A program made the position numbers and the translations under genes. Shown here piece by piece: positions 35,673-46,800 of a stretch of DNA of 64,000 nucleotides; positions within the stretch are counted from its first letter, which is position 1, and every line of letters begins with the position of its first letter. Under the pieces are notes generated by a model. It worked only from the letters and a program-made list of their open reading frames with translations. It searched no databases and was not told where the DNA came from. Source of the stretch: Siphonodentalium dalli (lineage: Eukaryota > Mollusca > Scaphopoda > Gadilida > Siphonodentaliidae); the NCBI GenBank assembly GCA_032622095.1, contig CP136062.1:131521282-131585281 (forward strand), given 5' to 3'.

Positions 35673-37224
35673 GTCATTCACAACCCTAGCATTAATTTTA
35701 AGACGGATATGTGGTAAAGTTTATTTTGCTACCTCTCCCGTGAAACCACACCTAGGCATATCATCGCCTATGTCAATATTTCAAACAGTATCACCAGACA
35801 CCGCAGTTGACCCACGGTCATGTTGAAAGTCATCGCGGTAATCTAGTCTGTTACAGTCGTACACCGCTGTATTTTCTGCGACTGCCTTACAAGTTACAAC
35901 ACGGTCATTTTTCCAAATACTATTATCAACCGCAAACTAAAATGTAACATTTAAAATAAATACCAGATAAAGTAATTTAATTATAGTTCTCAATTAAGTG
36001 TGCATAAAACTGTGCAGTTTTCTATCACCGACTCATGCAGTCAAGAAGTTATTACTGTAAGATTATTTTAGAAAACATAAAACAACGATCCCAACCCGAT
36101 TATGAACCTCATTTGATCATCGAGGGGTGAAAACTTGTTATGGCTATTGCACTTAAACCCAATTGGTTAGAGATGTAAGTAATTGCGCCTAAGTGTAATT
36201 GAATTGCACTAAAACACCCTCTCATTGGTGTCTTGTATGTTTATTTGCACACACTCAATGTCTCTTGTTGCATAGACTGGTACTTGTTCCAAAAATCCGA
36301 AAATGTAGTAATCTCACCCTTCCAGCAAAAGTAACTTTGTCTGATTTAAAAAAAAAAATTCTTCCTACCAAACAAACAATTTGCAGTGCGCAATTGTACT
36401 GAAGCATAATCCAATTGCACAATTAAACATTATTTGCGCCTCAGTGCAATTGAATTGGGCAATTATTGACGCATTTAATGAGTAACTCCCTCCGAGTAAT
36501 ATTGAAATAACCCAACTGGCCAAGGATCGAATAGCACCTCAATAGTTTGGTGTTACAGGGCTAACTAGCATCTCGCAGATGTGGGTTGTGTGAATATTGC
36601 CGATGTGGGTTGTTCAGCAATAAATCGGCCGTTAATTGGTTTTCGGTTGTATGATTTTGTTGTGCAGTACTGTGTTTGAGAATGAAATTAGATACAACCA
36701 TAAATCAGAGGACAGTAAGTATACATCCTAATGAGAATATTCATCATGTATAGGTACACGTATATATATGTGCATTCACAGAACCGTTGTTTAGGCACCA
36801 ATAATTCTATATTATAACCTGATTTCAGGTCAATGATAACCGCTACCATCATATTTCTTGAAACATAATCTATGACATAATATCTGTAGCAGTATGGGGT
36901 TGCATTTATGAAATGACATAAAGATCGACTGGGCTCATTGGCAGAGTAGTTAAACAAAGTGTTTGGGATTACTAGTAACTACTCTTAAGGTCAAAACCAA
37001 TGACCCCAATTGATCGATCTTCAAGTCATTCCTTATAATCATACACATGTACCAGTACATTTTAAAAGAACAATACATTGTAATATCATGGACAACTTTT
37101 CAAACTACCAAAATAATTATAAGTAACATATTATTCAAATTCCAACACAGTCTCCCAATAACAACACACAGCGAGTAAGTACACATGATCGGCTTGAAGT
37201 GACATAAGTGGTTCATCACTTTTT
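35673..37224. other. No gene; diverged palindrome traces
   Basis: Weak CTTAAG/AATTG palindromes at 36140-36460. No supported coding region. Confidence 0.4.
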
Positions 37225-38720
37225 AGCTTACCTGAGACGAAGTCTCCGGTGGAGCTATAGTCATCACTCCTCGTCCGTCCATCCGTCCGTCCGTCAACAA
37301 TTCTTTGAACATCTTCTCCTCTGAAACCGGAAGACCGAATTGGTTCATATTTGGTGTGGATGTTCCCTAGGTGACTCTCATTCCGATTTGTTCAAATGAG
37401 GTCACTGGGTCAAATAGTTGCGAAGCCAGGGCCATAACTCTATTCCTCCATAGTAATTCTTACAACGACTTCTTTTTCAGAACCATTGGGCCGATTTAGC
37501 TAATATTTGGTATGGAGGGTCCTTGGGTGACTGGTGTTCAGATTTGTTCAAATGAGGTCACCCGGTCAATTAGTTGAGAAACCAGGGCCATAACTCGTAA
37601 TTCTTACAATGACTTCTTCTAAAAAATATTTGGCCGATTTAGCTTATATTTGGTACAGAGAGACCTTGGGTGACTGGGGTTCAGATTTGGTCAAATGGGG
37701 TCACTGGGTCAAATAGGGGCAGAGCCAGGGACATAACTCTAAAAAAATAACATTTTTGCATTTTGACCTTTGATCCTGTCCCTGCCACACCACACTGTAT
37801 CATATACCATGTTATCTCTTCCTTGTTCACCCCATTAAAATCCTTGTTTTGATCACAGCTGTAGGAGTATCAAAAAGCTGTGTGTGCAGTCGTTAAAACC
37901 TAATAATCTATGTCAACACCTCTCAGACAATGGTAGCTGATGGTTTCATGAATGGAATATAATTCTCAGAATGCACTTGCTCTCAAGGTCATGGGAATTT
38001 TGTTAAGCTAATGTAGTCAAATAAATGTTGTATGTCATATTCTCACAGGGATGTCCCCACAGTGTTGGGGGGGGGGTGTGACTGACAGATTTGTTCAATG
38101 AAATGTAAATTTGAAGCTCTTATGAGAAGAAGCTATAGTCATCACTTCTCATCTGTCACCTGTTCATCTGTCTGTCCGTCCATCCATCTGTCAACAATTC
38201 TTTGAACATCTTCTCTAGGTCATAAGACTGAATGGGTTCATATTTGGTGTGGATGTTCCCTCGGTGACTCACATTCAGATTTGTTCAAATGAGGTCACTC
38301 TGTCAAATGGTTGTGAAGCCAGGGCCATAACTCTTGCCCTCCATAGTAATTCTTAAAAACGACTTCTCGTGTACCATCAGGTTGAATTGGTTCATATTTG
38401 GTATGAAGGGTCCTTTGGTGACTGTAGTTCAGATTTGTTCAAATTGGGTCATCCTGGTCAAATAGGGGCAAAGCAAAGGACAGTTTTCCTGTTAATATGC
38501 TTCCTTTACACGGACCGTCAGGTTTATTTTACTGATATTTAGTATGAAGGGTTCTTTGGTGTCTGTGATTCAAATTTATGCAGTTGGGGTCACCAGGTTA
38601 AATAGGGTGGGACCAGGGACATAACTTTATGTCTCTATAGTAATACTTATCTCTTCTCAAGAGAGGTTGGACCATATAGTATGGAGGATCCTTTAGTGAC
38701 CGAGATTCAGATCTGTTAAC
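37225..38720 (-). repeat. Interspersed repeat blocks, GAAGTCTCC family
   Basis: Two blocks (37225-37760 and 38110-38720) start near CACCTGAGACGAAGTCTCC or its decayed form, run through GTCCGTCC tracts, and hold internal repeats of TTCAGATTTGTTCAAATGAG and GCCAGGGCCATAACTC. Opposite orientation to 4860-5235. Confidence 0.65.
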
Positions 38721-39638
38721 ATGAGGTCAACCCATTAAGAAATGACAGGACTATGGGGACTTAAGACTTTTGTGTCTAAAAAATCATTAAAATACAAAAT
38801 TCATTAAAACGTCTACCTTGGAACTACCTGACTGATTAATCTGACATACATATAGTGTTTTTGGGTCCATGGATAATTGGGCTTTAAACATGTCTAAATG
38901 GTTTTATATAAAGCGCTTGTGAGATTGAAAATTTCCAACAATTGAGAAAGTTTGAGATGTCGGTTGTGAAATTTCAACCTAAGACTTGGGAGTCTGGGCC
39001 CCGGGCGAGAGGGGACTTCTTGAGCTGGAGGAGGGGGTGATCACTAGTGTACAGTTGGTAATTTCAAGTTAGATTTGGTAATTTCAAGGTAGATTTTGTA
39101 GATTTGGTAATTTGATATTCACTTATCAACATTCATGAAGCCTCTCTAACCACATATCCTGTTTAGATCTACTTCTTTTAAAGTGATTATGAAAAGTTCT
39201 GACTGTTGTGGTCTCCAAAGTCCCAGTCTTATCAGTCTTTGCAGTCTGGTGAGCGACCCCACATTCTTTGACTGTCTTGTTATGAAGTGGATGCTTCAGT
39301 TATTGGTTAGTGAACCTCGGAAACATTTTTGTAAACCATATGGTGATTGTAATGATCCTTACAGGTGCTAATTGTGTGAATTTAGAGGGCCTGAGATTAT
39401 TAGTACTCATTAACTGACACAGAGAATGAACTTTGAAATGACATCACTTTATTTAAGCTGTTTATATTTAGAAACATAGGTGCGAGTGGAGCGAACAAGT
39501 CAGATTTTATTTGGCTCCATTAGTTCCTCGTTGGCTAGAGCGTCTACACGAGTGAGTTGTGCGGTCGCGACCCAGGTTGTAACTGCCCTCGTGAAGACGC
39601 CAGACTGAGATGGTTTTGGATTAGGCTCAGGACGGATT
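38721..39638. other. No gene recognised
   Basis: A short tRNA-like stretch, GGCTAGAGCGTCTACACGAG at about 39533, is too degenerate to call. Otherwise unremarkable. Confidence 0.4.
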
Positions 39639-40448
39639 ATGGAGCTAATCCCTGAGGCCGCGTTGGCTGCTATTCAGAAAAGCCGGTTAGTTGACGCTGT
39701 TAGTTGGACACTCCAAGCTAACAGGGGCTCTCTGGTTCTCTGTGTAGAATTCAGGACAGAAGAAGCTGGTACCCAGAAGTCTTCTGCCGTGAACAGGAAC
39801 GCCAAGACCCGCTGTACAATGAAGAAGGGGCCTCCTAAAAGAAAGACACCCTCACAGAAAAGAAGGGACGCTGCCAGACGGGCGAAATGGAAGAAGCAGA
39901 AGGGGGTGACTGTTGATCGGCCAGTCGCCCCTTCCCGTGTGGCTCAGCCGTCCAAAGTCATAGCCGGCGGGTCGAAGTTGTCTGAGAGACGCCCAGACGA
40001 CTCGACCTGCATGGAGACTGACGACATAGCACCAACTAGCAGGGATTCCGTGGATCTGCCGGAGGTTCCTGCTGTCGTCGTCGAGGCTAGCGGAGACAGG
40101 GACGTGGATACCACCCCAGATGTTCCTGCCGCCAGCTTCGACGTGGGACTGGACTTTACACCTCGGACACCGGATTACCAAAACATCCCGGTGTCCTCCA
40201 GCACCAACAACAACATCAGTGCAGTCTCCACCATGTCTGCGGAGGAAATCGTTGCTGACTGCATAAGAAGATCCGACTTAGTGGAGAAAGAAGGGCAAGA
40301 CCGAATTAACATCGAAAAAGAAAAAATAGAACAACAACAGCAAGAACATAAAGAAAAAATAGAACTCCTCTTACAACAACTACAGAATTCTCCACCTTCT
40401 TCAACAGAGAAACCAAACTCGAAGAAAAAGCGGAAAAAGAAACGTTAA
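39639..40448 (+). CDS. Mobile-element-type ORF with R/K-rich and coiled-coil segments
   Basis: An intact 269-codon frame. Residues 1-40 form a conserved block (L-I-P-E-A-A-L, S-W-T-L, V-E-F-R-T). Residues 65-90 are basic with P-S-Q-K-R-R-D-A-A-R-R-A-K-W. Residues 135-170 hold [14 protein letters not shown]. The last 60 are a Q/E/K-rich coiled coil ending in a lysine tail. A frameshifted relative lies at 54148-54895 (minus) inside an inverted-repeat element, and both share 3' sequence (ATGAGGGGTTAAGGA ... CATTCGGCCC), so this is a repeated mobile-element gene, not a unique host gene. Function unknown; the basic region suggests nucleic-acid binding. A polyadenylation-like AATAAA is at about 40493. 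MTG2 begins only 289 bp downstream. Confidence 0.65.
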   Translation: MELIPEAALAAIQKSRLVDAVSWTLQANRGSLVLCVEFRTEEAGTQKSSAVNRNAKTRCTMKKGPPKRKTPSQKRRDAARRAKWKKQKGVTVDRPVAPSRVAQPSKVIAGGSKLSERRPDDSTCMETDDIAPTSRDSVDLPEVPAVVVEASGDRDVDTTPDVPAASFDVGLDFTPRTPDYQNIPVSSSTNNNISAVSTMSAEEIVADCIRRSDLVEKEGQDRINIEKEKIEQQQQEHKEKIELLLQQLQNSPPSSTEKPNSKKKRKKKR

Positions 40449-40725
40449 AGACAAACATCATAAAATGCTTATTATTATTTTTTTTTCTGATCTAATAAAG
40501 GCATTAAAATGAGGGGTTAAGGAGAGGTGCCATTCGGCCCTTTCGAGAATCCCGGGCCAGCCACCCAAATTACTATCTCTCAACATAGGTAATCCCCACA
40601 CTGAATCGGAAACAGACAGCACATGTTTTTGACAATTTAAAGTCATCATTTGTCATATGACATATATTGATTTCAGTACAGTTTCCCCTTTGACAAGCTG
40701 CTAAAAATTCCTTTCTTCATTGTAG
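40449..40725 (+). promoter_or_regulatory. Region between the mobile ORF and MTG2
   Basis: The first 130 bp are 3' sequence shared with the 54-kb relative. From about 40600 the sequence is unique. AATTCCTTTCTTCATTGTAG at 40706-40725 looks like a splice acceptor, so MTG2 may have an upstream noncoding exon, and its promoter need not be here. Confidence 0.4.
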
Positions 40726-40736
40726 CAATATCTCAG

Positions 40737-40889
40737 ATGAACTGGTGCAGAAGAGTCGCCTTCCAACATTATTTTGGATCAGTAAACAGTTGCCATTCTC
40801 TTGTGAACTGCAGCAATCATTTAAAATTTCGATGTCTGTCTGCTCAAGTGGTCCCACCTCGGAAGACGAAGAGTGTGACAGAAATAAAG
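40737..40889 (+). CDS. MTG2: MTG2 exon 1
   Basis: 51 codons, phase 0 at its end, donor GTTTGT. Encodes the presequence-like N-terminus up to T-E-I-K. The ATG at 40737 is the first in frame after the possible acceptor at 40725. Confidence 0.85.
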
Positions 40890-43800
40890 GTTTGTCCAGA
40901 ACAAAGTGGAAGTAATTTCACTTCTTTTATTTCAAAACCACACTGGTAGTTGAAAAGTTTCTATAGATAAGCTAACCTTCTGCCATAATATCGCTTTGCT
41001 GTCACATTTTTAACTCAAATATTTGACAATACCTGCATTTATTGGAGAATTGTTTTGAAAAAGAACAAACATGTTTAAGATCACATCTAGATTGGAGCCA
41101 TCAAATTTGAAAAATTTTCAATGAAAAACATGGCCGCCGGCAACCATCTTTGATTTTACTCTTGCGTAACTAAATCCTTGGCACACCCTACAGACCACGT
41201 CCCACATCATCATATTGATCGTCGGGGTGACCTCTAGAATAGAGCCATAAAATTTTATTCCGATTTTCGTTGAAAAACATGGCAGCCAGCAGCTATCTTT
41301 GATTTTACTCTACTAAATCCTTTGGCACACCCTATAGACTACATCCATCTTCCGATCATCACCAAACTTCATATGGATCTTCGGTGTGACCTCAAGATGG
41401 GAGCCCTAAAATATTTGCAAATTTTGTTGAAAAACGTGGCTGCCTGTGGCCATCTTGGTTTTAATTGATATATATCTCTTCATATTCACATCTAGTATTA
41501 CTTAGACATTTAACTTTCCATTTTCAGGCAAAGAAGTTTGTTGATTTTATGAAGGTGAGGGTCATTGGTGGCAATGGAGGTAATGGCTGCTTGTCATTTT
41601 TAAGTCTATATGGAAATGAATGGGCTGGGCCTGATGGAGGAGATGGAGGAAATGGTGGCCATGTCATATTCCAAGGTATATATAGAATAGTCTGAACATC
41701 CATATCTTTATTCTGGTATTAAAGACATAGAATAATCCATATACAACTCGGCAAAGGTGCCAAATTAACTAAATAGCTCATTTGAGCTCACGTAGCTAAT
41801 TTTTTAATGTGATTTAAGTCTATTTCCTCAGTTCAACATATGCAGTGAATTATCGCGGCAAGAATTAACCTCTACTGGACCAACCTAACTATGAGTTTCA
41901 CAAAAACACATTTTGTTCATCTACTCACAACAGTCTTGATAACTTTTGCTTGATATTTGTTTAACGATTTATCCATATGTTTGCATTAAAATTCTTAAGA
42001 GAAATTAGTTTTTAATTAACTTTTCAGTCGGTAAATCTTGCCGTATCAGCTTCACTCTGGCATCTTTAAGCTCATTCTAAGATACAATTAAACAAATGTT
42101 CTGATTGGCTGCTCAAAACAGCCTCTGTCTATGTGCTTATGTGTATGATTTTAATTGAATGTCACATATGGCAAGCCACATGCTTAACCATATCGACACA
42201 ATAGAAAACACAGTTAGTGATGCATTAAATTATACAGTGGAATACGTATATATTGACCATTCGCGCTTTTGTATTTCTTCTTCTCTTAAGATCAGTTACT
42301 TTTGACAAACTTTTCTCGTAAATGGATGCCAACAGAGTATCCAAATGGACAAGACGTTAGAACCATGTGTCCTTAACCTTCAGAAATGCATTCCATGTAA
42401 ATTCATATGTAGAAGTGGCAGTTTTCTCATACACAATTCGTATATTCGATAAGAAGTTTGAACAATCTCCAAAAAGTGTTAATCAAATCATCTTTAATCT
42501 CACCAAAGCTGTTTTAATTAGTTGAACTGAAGATGTTTCTGTGAAGCTTGATGTGGGGTCGTCCTAATGAAAGTCAATTCCTGCCGCGATAATTTGCGGT
42601 ATACATGTATGTTGAACTGACGAAATGGATTTAAATAACATTAAAATTTAGCTACATGAGCTCAAATGGGCTATTAGCTAATTTGGCACCTGTTCCCGAC
42701 CTGATATATGAATGAGAATGTAGGGTCCTGCGAATTGGATATTTTGATCGAATCGAATATCGAATCGAATTCACGAAATCGAATCGAATATCGAATCGAA
42801 TCATATCTGTGTTGCATTCTCAATTAGGCATGTTTTGTCAACGATTAGACGATTTGTGAAACGTTCTATGAACTACATGCATGAAGTTCCATCACAACTT
42901 ATGTGGCGATGAACCGTCGTTTGAGATACTATTAACTCAACTGATAACTGTCGAGAACAAAACCAAGAATAAAACGTCCATCACAACGATTATCGGAACG
43001 GATTATCGGAACTAATATCAAACGGAATTTATATAGTTTGCATGTACATGCAAAATTGCAAATCGGCATTCGGAAACACCCGTTGTTATAAACTTGAAGA
43101 CGCAACAACAGTCGCAGGGTAGCCTCTTTATGTACATGTAGTGGTGGATGCTTCTTGAACAGATGATTCCATAAATGGGTAGTTGTCCCAGATGCTTGCG
43201 ATTTTTACACCATGTTGCATTCATCACACGTGTAAGTCCCTGCATAAACATGAATGACTGACGACATTTTGTCCAGTGTAAATGAAAGCTCCGAAACTGA
43301 AAGTCAATTCAAAAGAAAACACCGGCAAAATGCACTTTTCAACACCTGGAACACGTGTTGTTTACAGTCTCAGCGATATTACATAACGCGGAATCTGAGA
43401 CGGATAGACGATGGATAACGCTATCGGTTGCTCAGACTCATAGCAACCGATAGCTACGTGCGTCGTCGGTCCATCGGCAATCTCCAAGCTTTTGCTACCA
43501 TTTTAATGCTATAATTCCCGTCGTATTAGTCGTCCTATAGTGGCTAATTGCTGGCTATACTTATATTTAATAGCATGCGAACATCCGCGATGTAGAATAA
43601 GAATTATAAGATGTATATATAGTTATATACATAATTTTCTGGAATTAAATGCCACAAAAACAGCTCAGATCGACGTGTGTACTTGTCCGTAAACAGCCTA
43701 CTTTTCTGTCAGAGTATATTCGAAATTTCGAGTTGGCAATTTCGACTCGAATTCGAATCGAATTTGACTTTCGAATCGAATCTCGAATCGAATATCGAAT

Positions 43801-46800
43801 ATTCGCAGGAGCCTATGAGAATGTACTGCTATTGGAAAGCTTGGTACTGTTGGCATTCTTTGGTACATTAACCCTTTCTTTACTAATGGATTCTTCCATT
43901 GGTATATATATGTTTATAAAAGTAAACATTGGGTTGGTCTATTATTCATGTGGAGGGATGTTCAGTAAGTATAAGCAGATGATAGGCAGGCGAAAATATA
44001 ATACAAGTGCAGAAGAATTCCTAATCATTGGTGAATTATAATAATAAGTTCAGCAAACAGCCTTTGGCTATTTTATCGAACTTATCATCTAAACATTTCC
44101 TCAGGGAACTACTTGTTAATTTGTATTTAGTAAAGAAAGAACATAAAAGTTTCATACTTATTGGCTTCCCACAGCTTCATAAATTATTCTGGATTATCAA
44201 GTGCAGTTGGTACTAGCAAAAGGAAAACCTTGTAAAATGGAATAATTTTCCTGCTCAAAGTGTAAGTTATGTGCAAAGAATTAACAAGGCATGTACCTAT
44301 TGTGGTCTTTTAAATTATCAGTGTCCATTATGTATTTGTTTCTAACTGGGCTTGGCAGTGCCTCATCAAGTAATTGTTTAAATCTGCCTCATAAAAGATT
44401 TAAAACCAAGCTAAGTACAAAGTTTTCAAGAACATTCCTTGTGTCTTGCATTTTCTATTAAAAGTTAAACGTAATGTAAAATTGAAGCAAGTGTTTTTTT
44501 TTTTGCTGATTGATCTGTACTAAAAAATTTAATAAAATTATTCCCAACTTCAGAATATGAATACAGTAATGCCCTAAATAATCGACTCCTTAACCACAGC
44601 AGAATTTGAGAGCTTTCCGATGAATGGCAACAAGCCATATTTCCAACTAAATCCTGAAAAGTTACCCATAATTCTGCTGTGGTTAAGGAGTCAATTATTT
44701 AGGGCATTACTGTATATGAGCATTGCAGATTACTTGAAAGCATTAAAACTCAATTGTGAAATCCAATCTTATGGCATTAATGAAATTTCATCTTCAAATT
44801 TGAAAGGAATACATAGCCATTTCTGAGCTAAATATCAACGGATAGACAACAATGTTGGTAGCATCTAATAAATTTAGGCATTTTGTGATATATACAATTT
44901 CCTATTAGAGTATAATGAAAGTTGTTGAAGTGTTATCTTACTTCCTTGGAATGGAAGCAGTCACTCTCTTTATAATTAAAAATGAAAACTTCGTATTTTC
45001 TTGAGGTAACACATTGATGACTTGCAATAGATATTTGGTAGCTTGCTTAAAAGTGCTACTCGGAAATGATTTTGTTTCTTCGAACCACAGCAACCACAAA
45101 TCGAAAATCCTTGGACAACTTGGATTCTGTTATGATAGCAGAGCATGGTGAAAAAGGGCAATCAAAGAATTGTTATGGAAAATCTGCAGAGCACAGAACT
45201 ATAGAGGTGAGTACTGTTTGAATTCTAACCCTTTCTATACTAAATAGATTATCCCATCAGTTATAAAAGTATACATTGGAATGGATCATTATGATTATTT
45301 TTTATGCCGAGGGGTGTTCAGGAAGTGTAAACAGACGACATACAAATGAAATGATAATATAAGTTCAGAAGGATTTCTATTAATTGGTTGGAAATGTTCA
45401 GATAATAAGTTCAACAAAAGTTTTCATTGATTAGGGTACAATGGATCTCCAAAACGTTGATTTGATTACTCAGGGTCTTTGAAATGTTCATCATAGTACC
45501 CAATATTTCCAAATCTCTCCCTATCGGCATGAGACCTTTATCAAAGAGACAAACAAGATAGCGGATACTTCGGAATATAGCATTTTTCAATTACGCGTGG
45601 CCAGATTTATTATGCAAACACTTTTATCTCAACTTGACAAAGTCAAGTTTGATCTATTGGCTATAGGTTAACTTCTGTCACCCGTCTGTCATCCATCAAC
45701 AATTTCCTTTAGCACACCACCCTACAGGTCACATCTCTCATTTGAGCATCATCAAACTTCATATGGAACTTGGGGGTAGTCCAAGTCTTCTCGTACTAAA
45801 ACCAGCTAAGATATTGGGATGGAGATGCTGGTATTTAGTCCGAGATCGTCCGGTATGCTCTCTTATGACACGACTTAAGTGTTAGTGACCCGCTCAAATA
45901 AAACCACAATTATATGAAATAAAATATCACAATTGCGACAATAAATGGATAATTTCCGCAGAAGACATGCTATTTGATCTGAAACCCACATCAGTTGTGA
46001 ATTGAAAGCGGTAATTTAATGCGAAAAGAGACATTTACCGCAATGTTTGCAATTTTTAAAAAGTATGCGAACTCAGTTGACCTCGCGAACTGTGTTCGGC
46101 ATTTTCCGTTGAAAATATTCCGTAGATTTTGGACTAACAACGCAAATTACGATGAATTCTCCATTGTAATCGTAATTATGTGTGTCAATAAATAAAAAAT
46201 AAATAGATTAATTAAACATTGGAGATATAAATGTAATACATTAAATAAATTACGGGAATTACAACCCTCTCAAAGTTTAAAACAGTGTAAACACAACGAG
46301 CATTAGAATAAATAATATGCCTTATATGGTGCCACATTTGGTGGACTTCCTCGAAATTAAGATATATACTAAGCGAACAGGGCAATATACTGCTCTTGTT
46401 AAGCACACAAAAAATCAAACAAAATTTATATAAATTTTGAACCTTAAGTTTGAAAAGTCCCACTAAAACGGAAGAACTATATTTCGAAACTGTGTGATTC
46501 GGTTCTCCGATTATTTTATCAACACAAAAGTCAAAATGCACATCACACGCATGGCAAGTCAGACATAAGAGTTCTAATTTGCTCCAATTTTGACAAGTTG
46601 TTTGCGAAAATTGTCAACAAAACTACCGTTCTGATCCTCCATTATGTCATTAAGTTTTTAGTGCGGGAATTGTTCTCAAAGCACATAGGAAACTGGACTT
46701 TGGGGCGATCGGTTTTCGCCATTTTGTTCGGAAAACCCCCCTGTGCTATATATAGAAACGGAAACTAGAATACCTAGCTGATTATGCCGAAGTTATTCGG

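Noticed and set aside
39525-39615. tRNA-like sequence upstream of the mobile ORF
   Set aside because: A box A-like part is present, but the box B and stems are too degenerate to support a tRNA gene or a defined SINE.
43649-44041. 130-codon frame
   Set aside because: It spans the GAATCGAAT subterminal repeats of the hAT element and its right TSD, so it is not a host gene.
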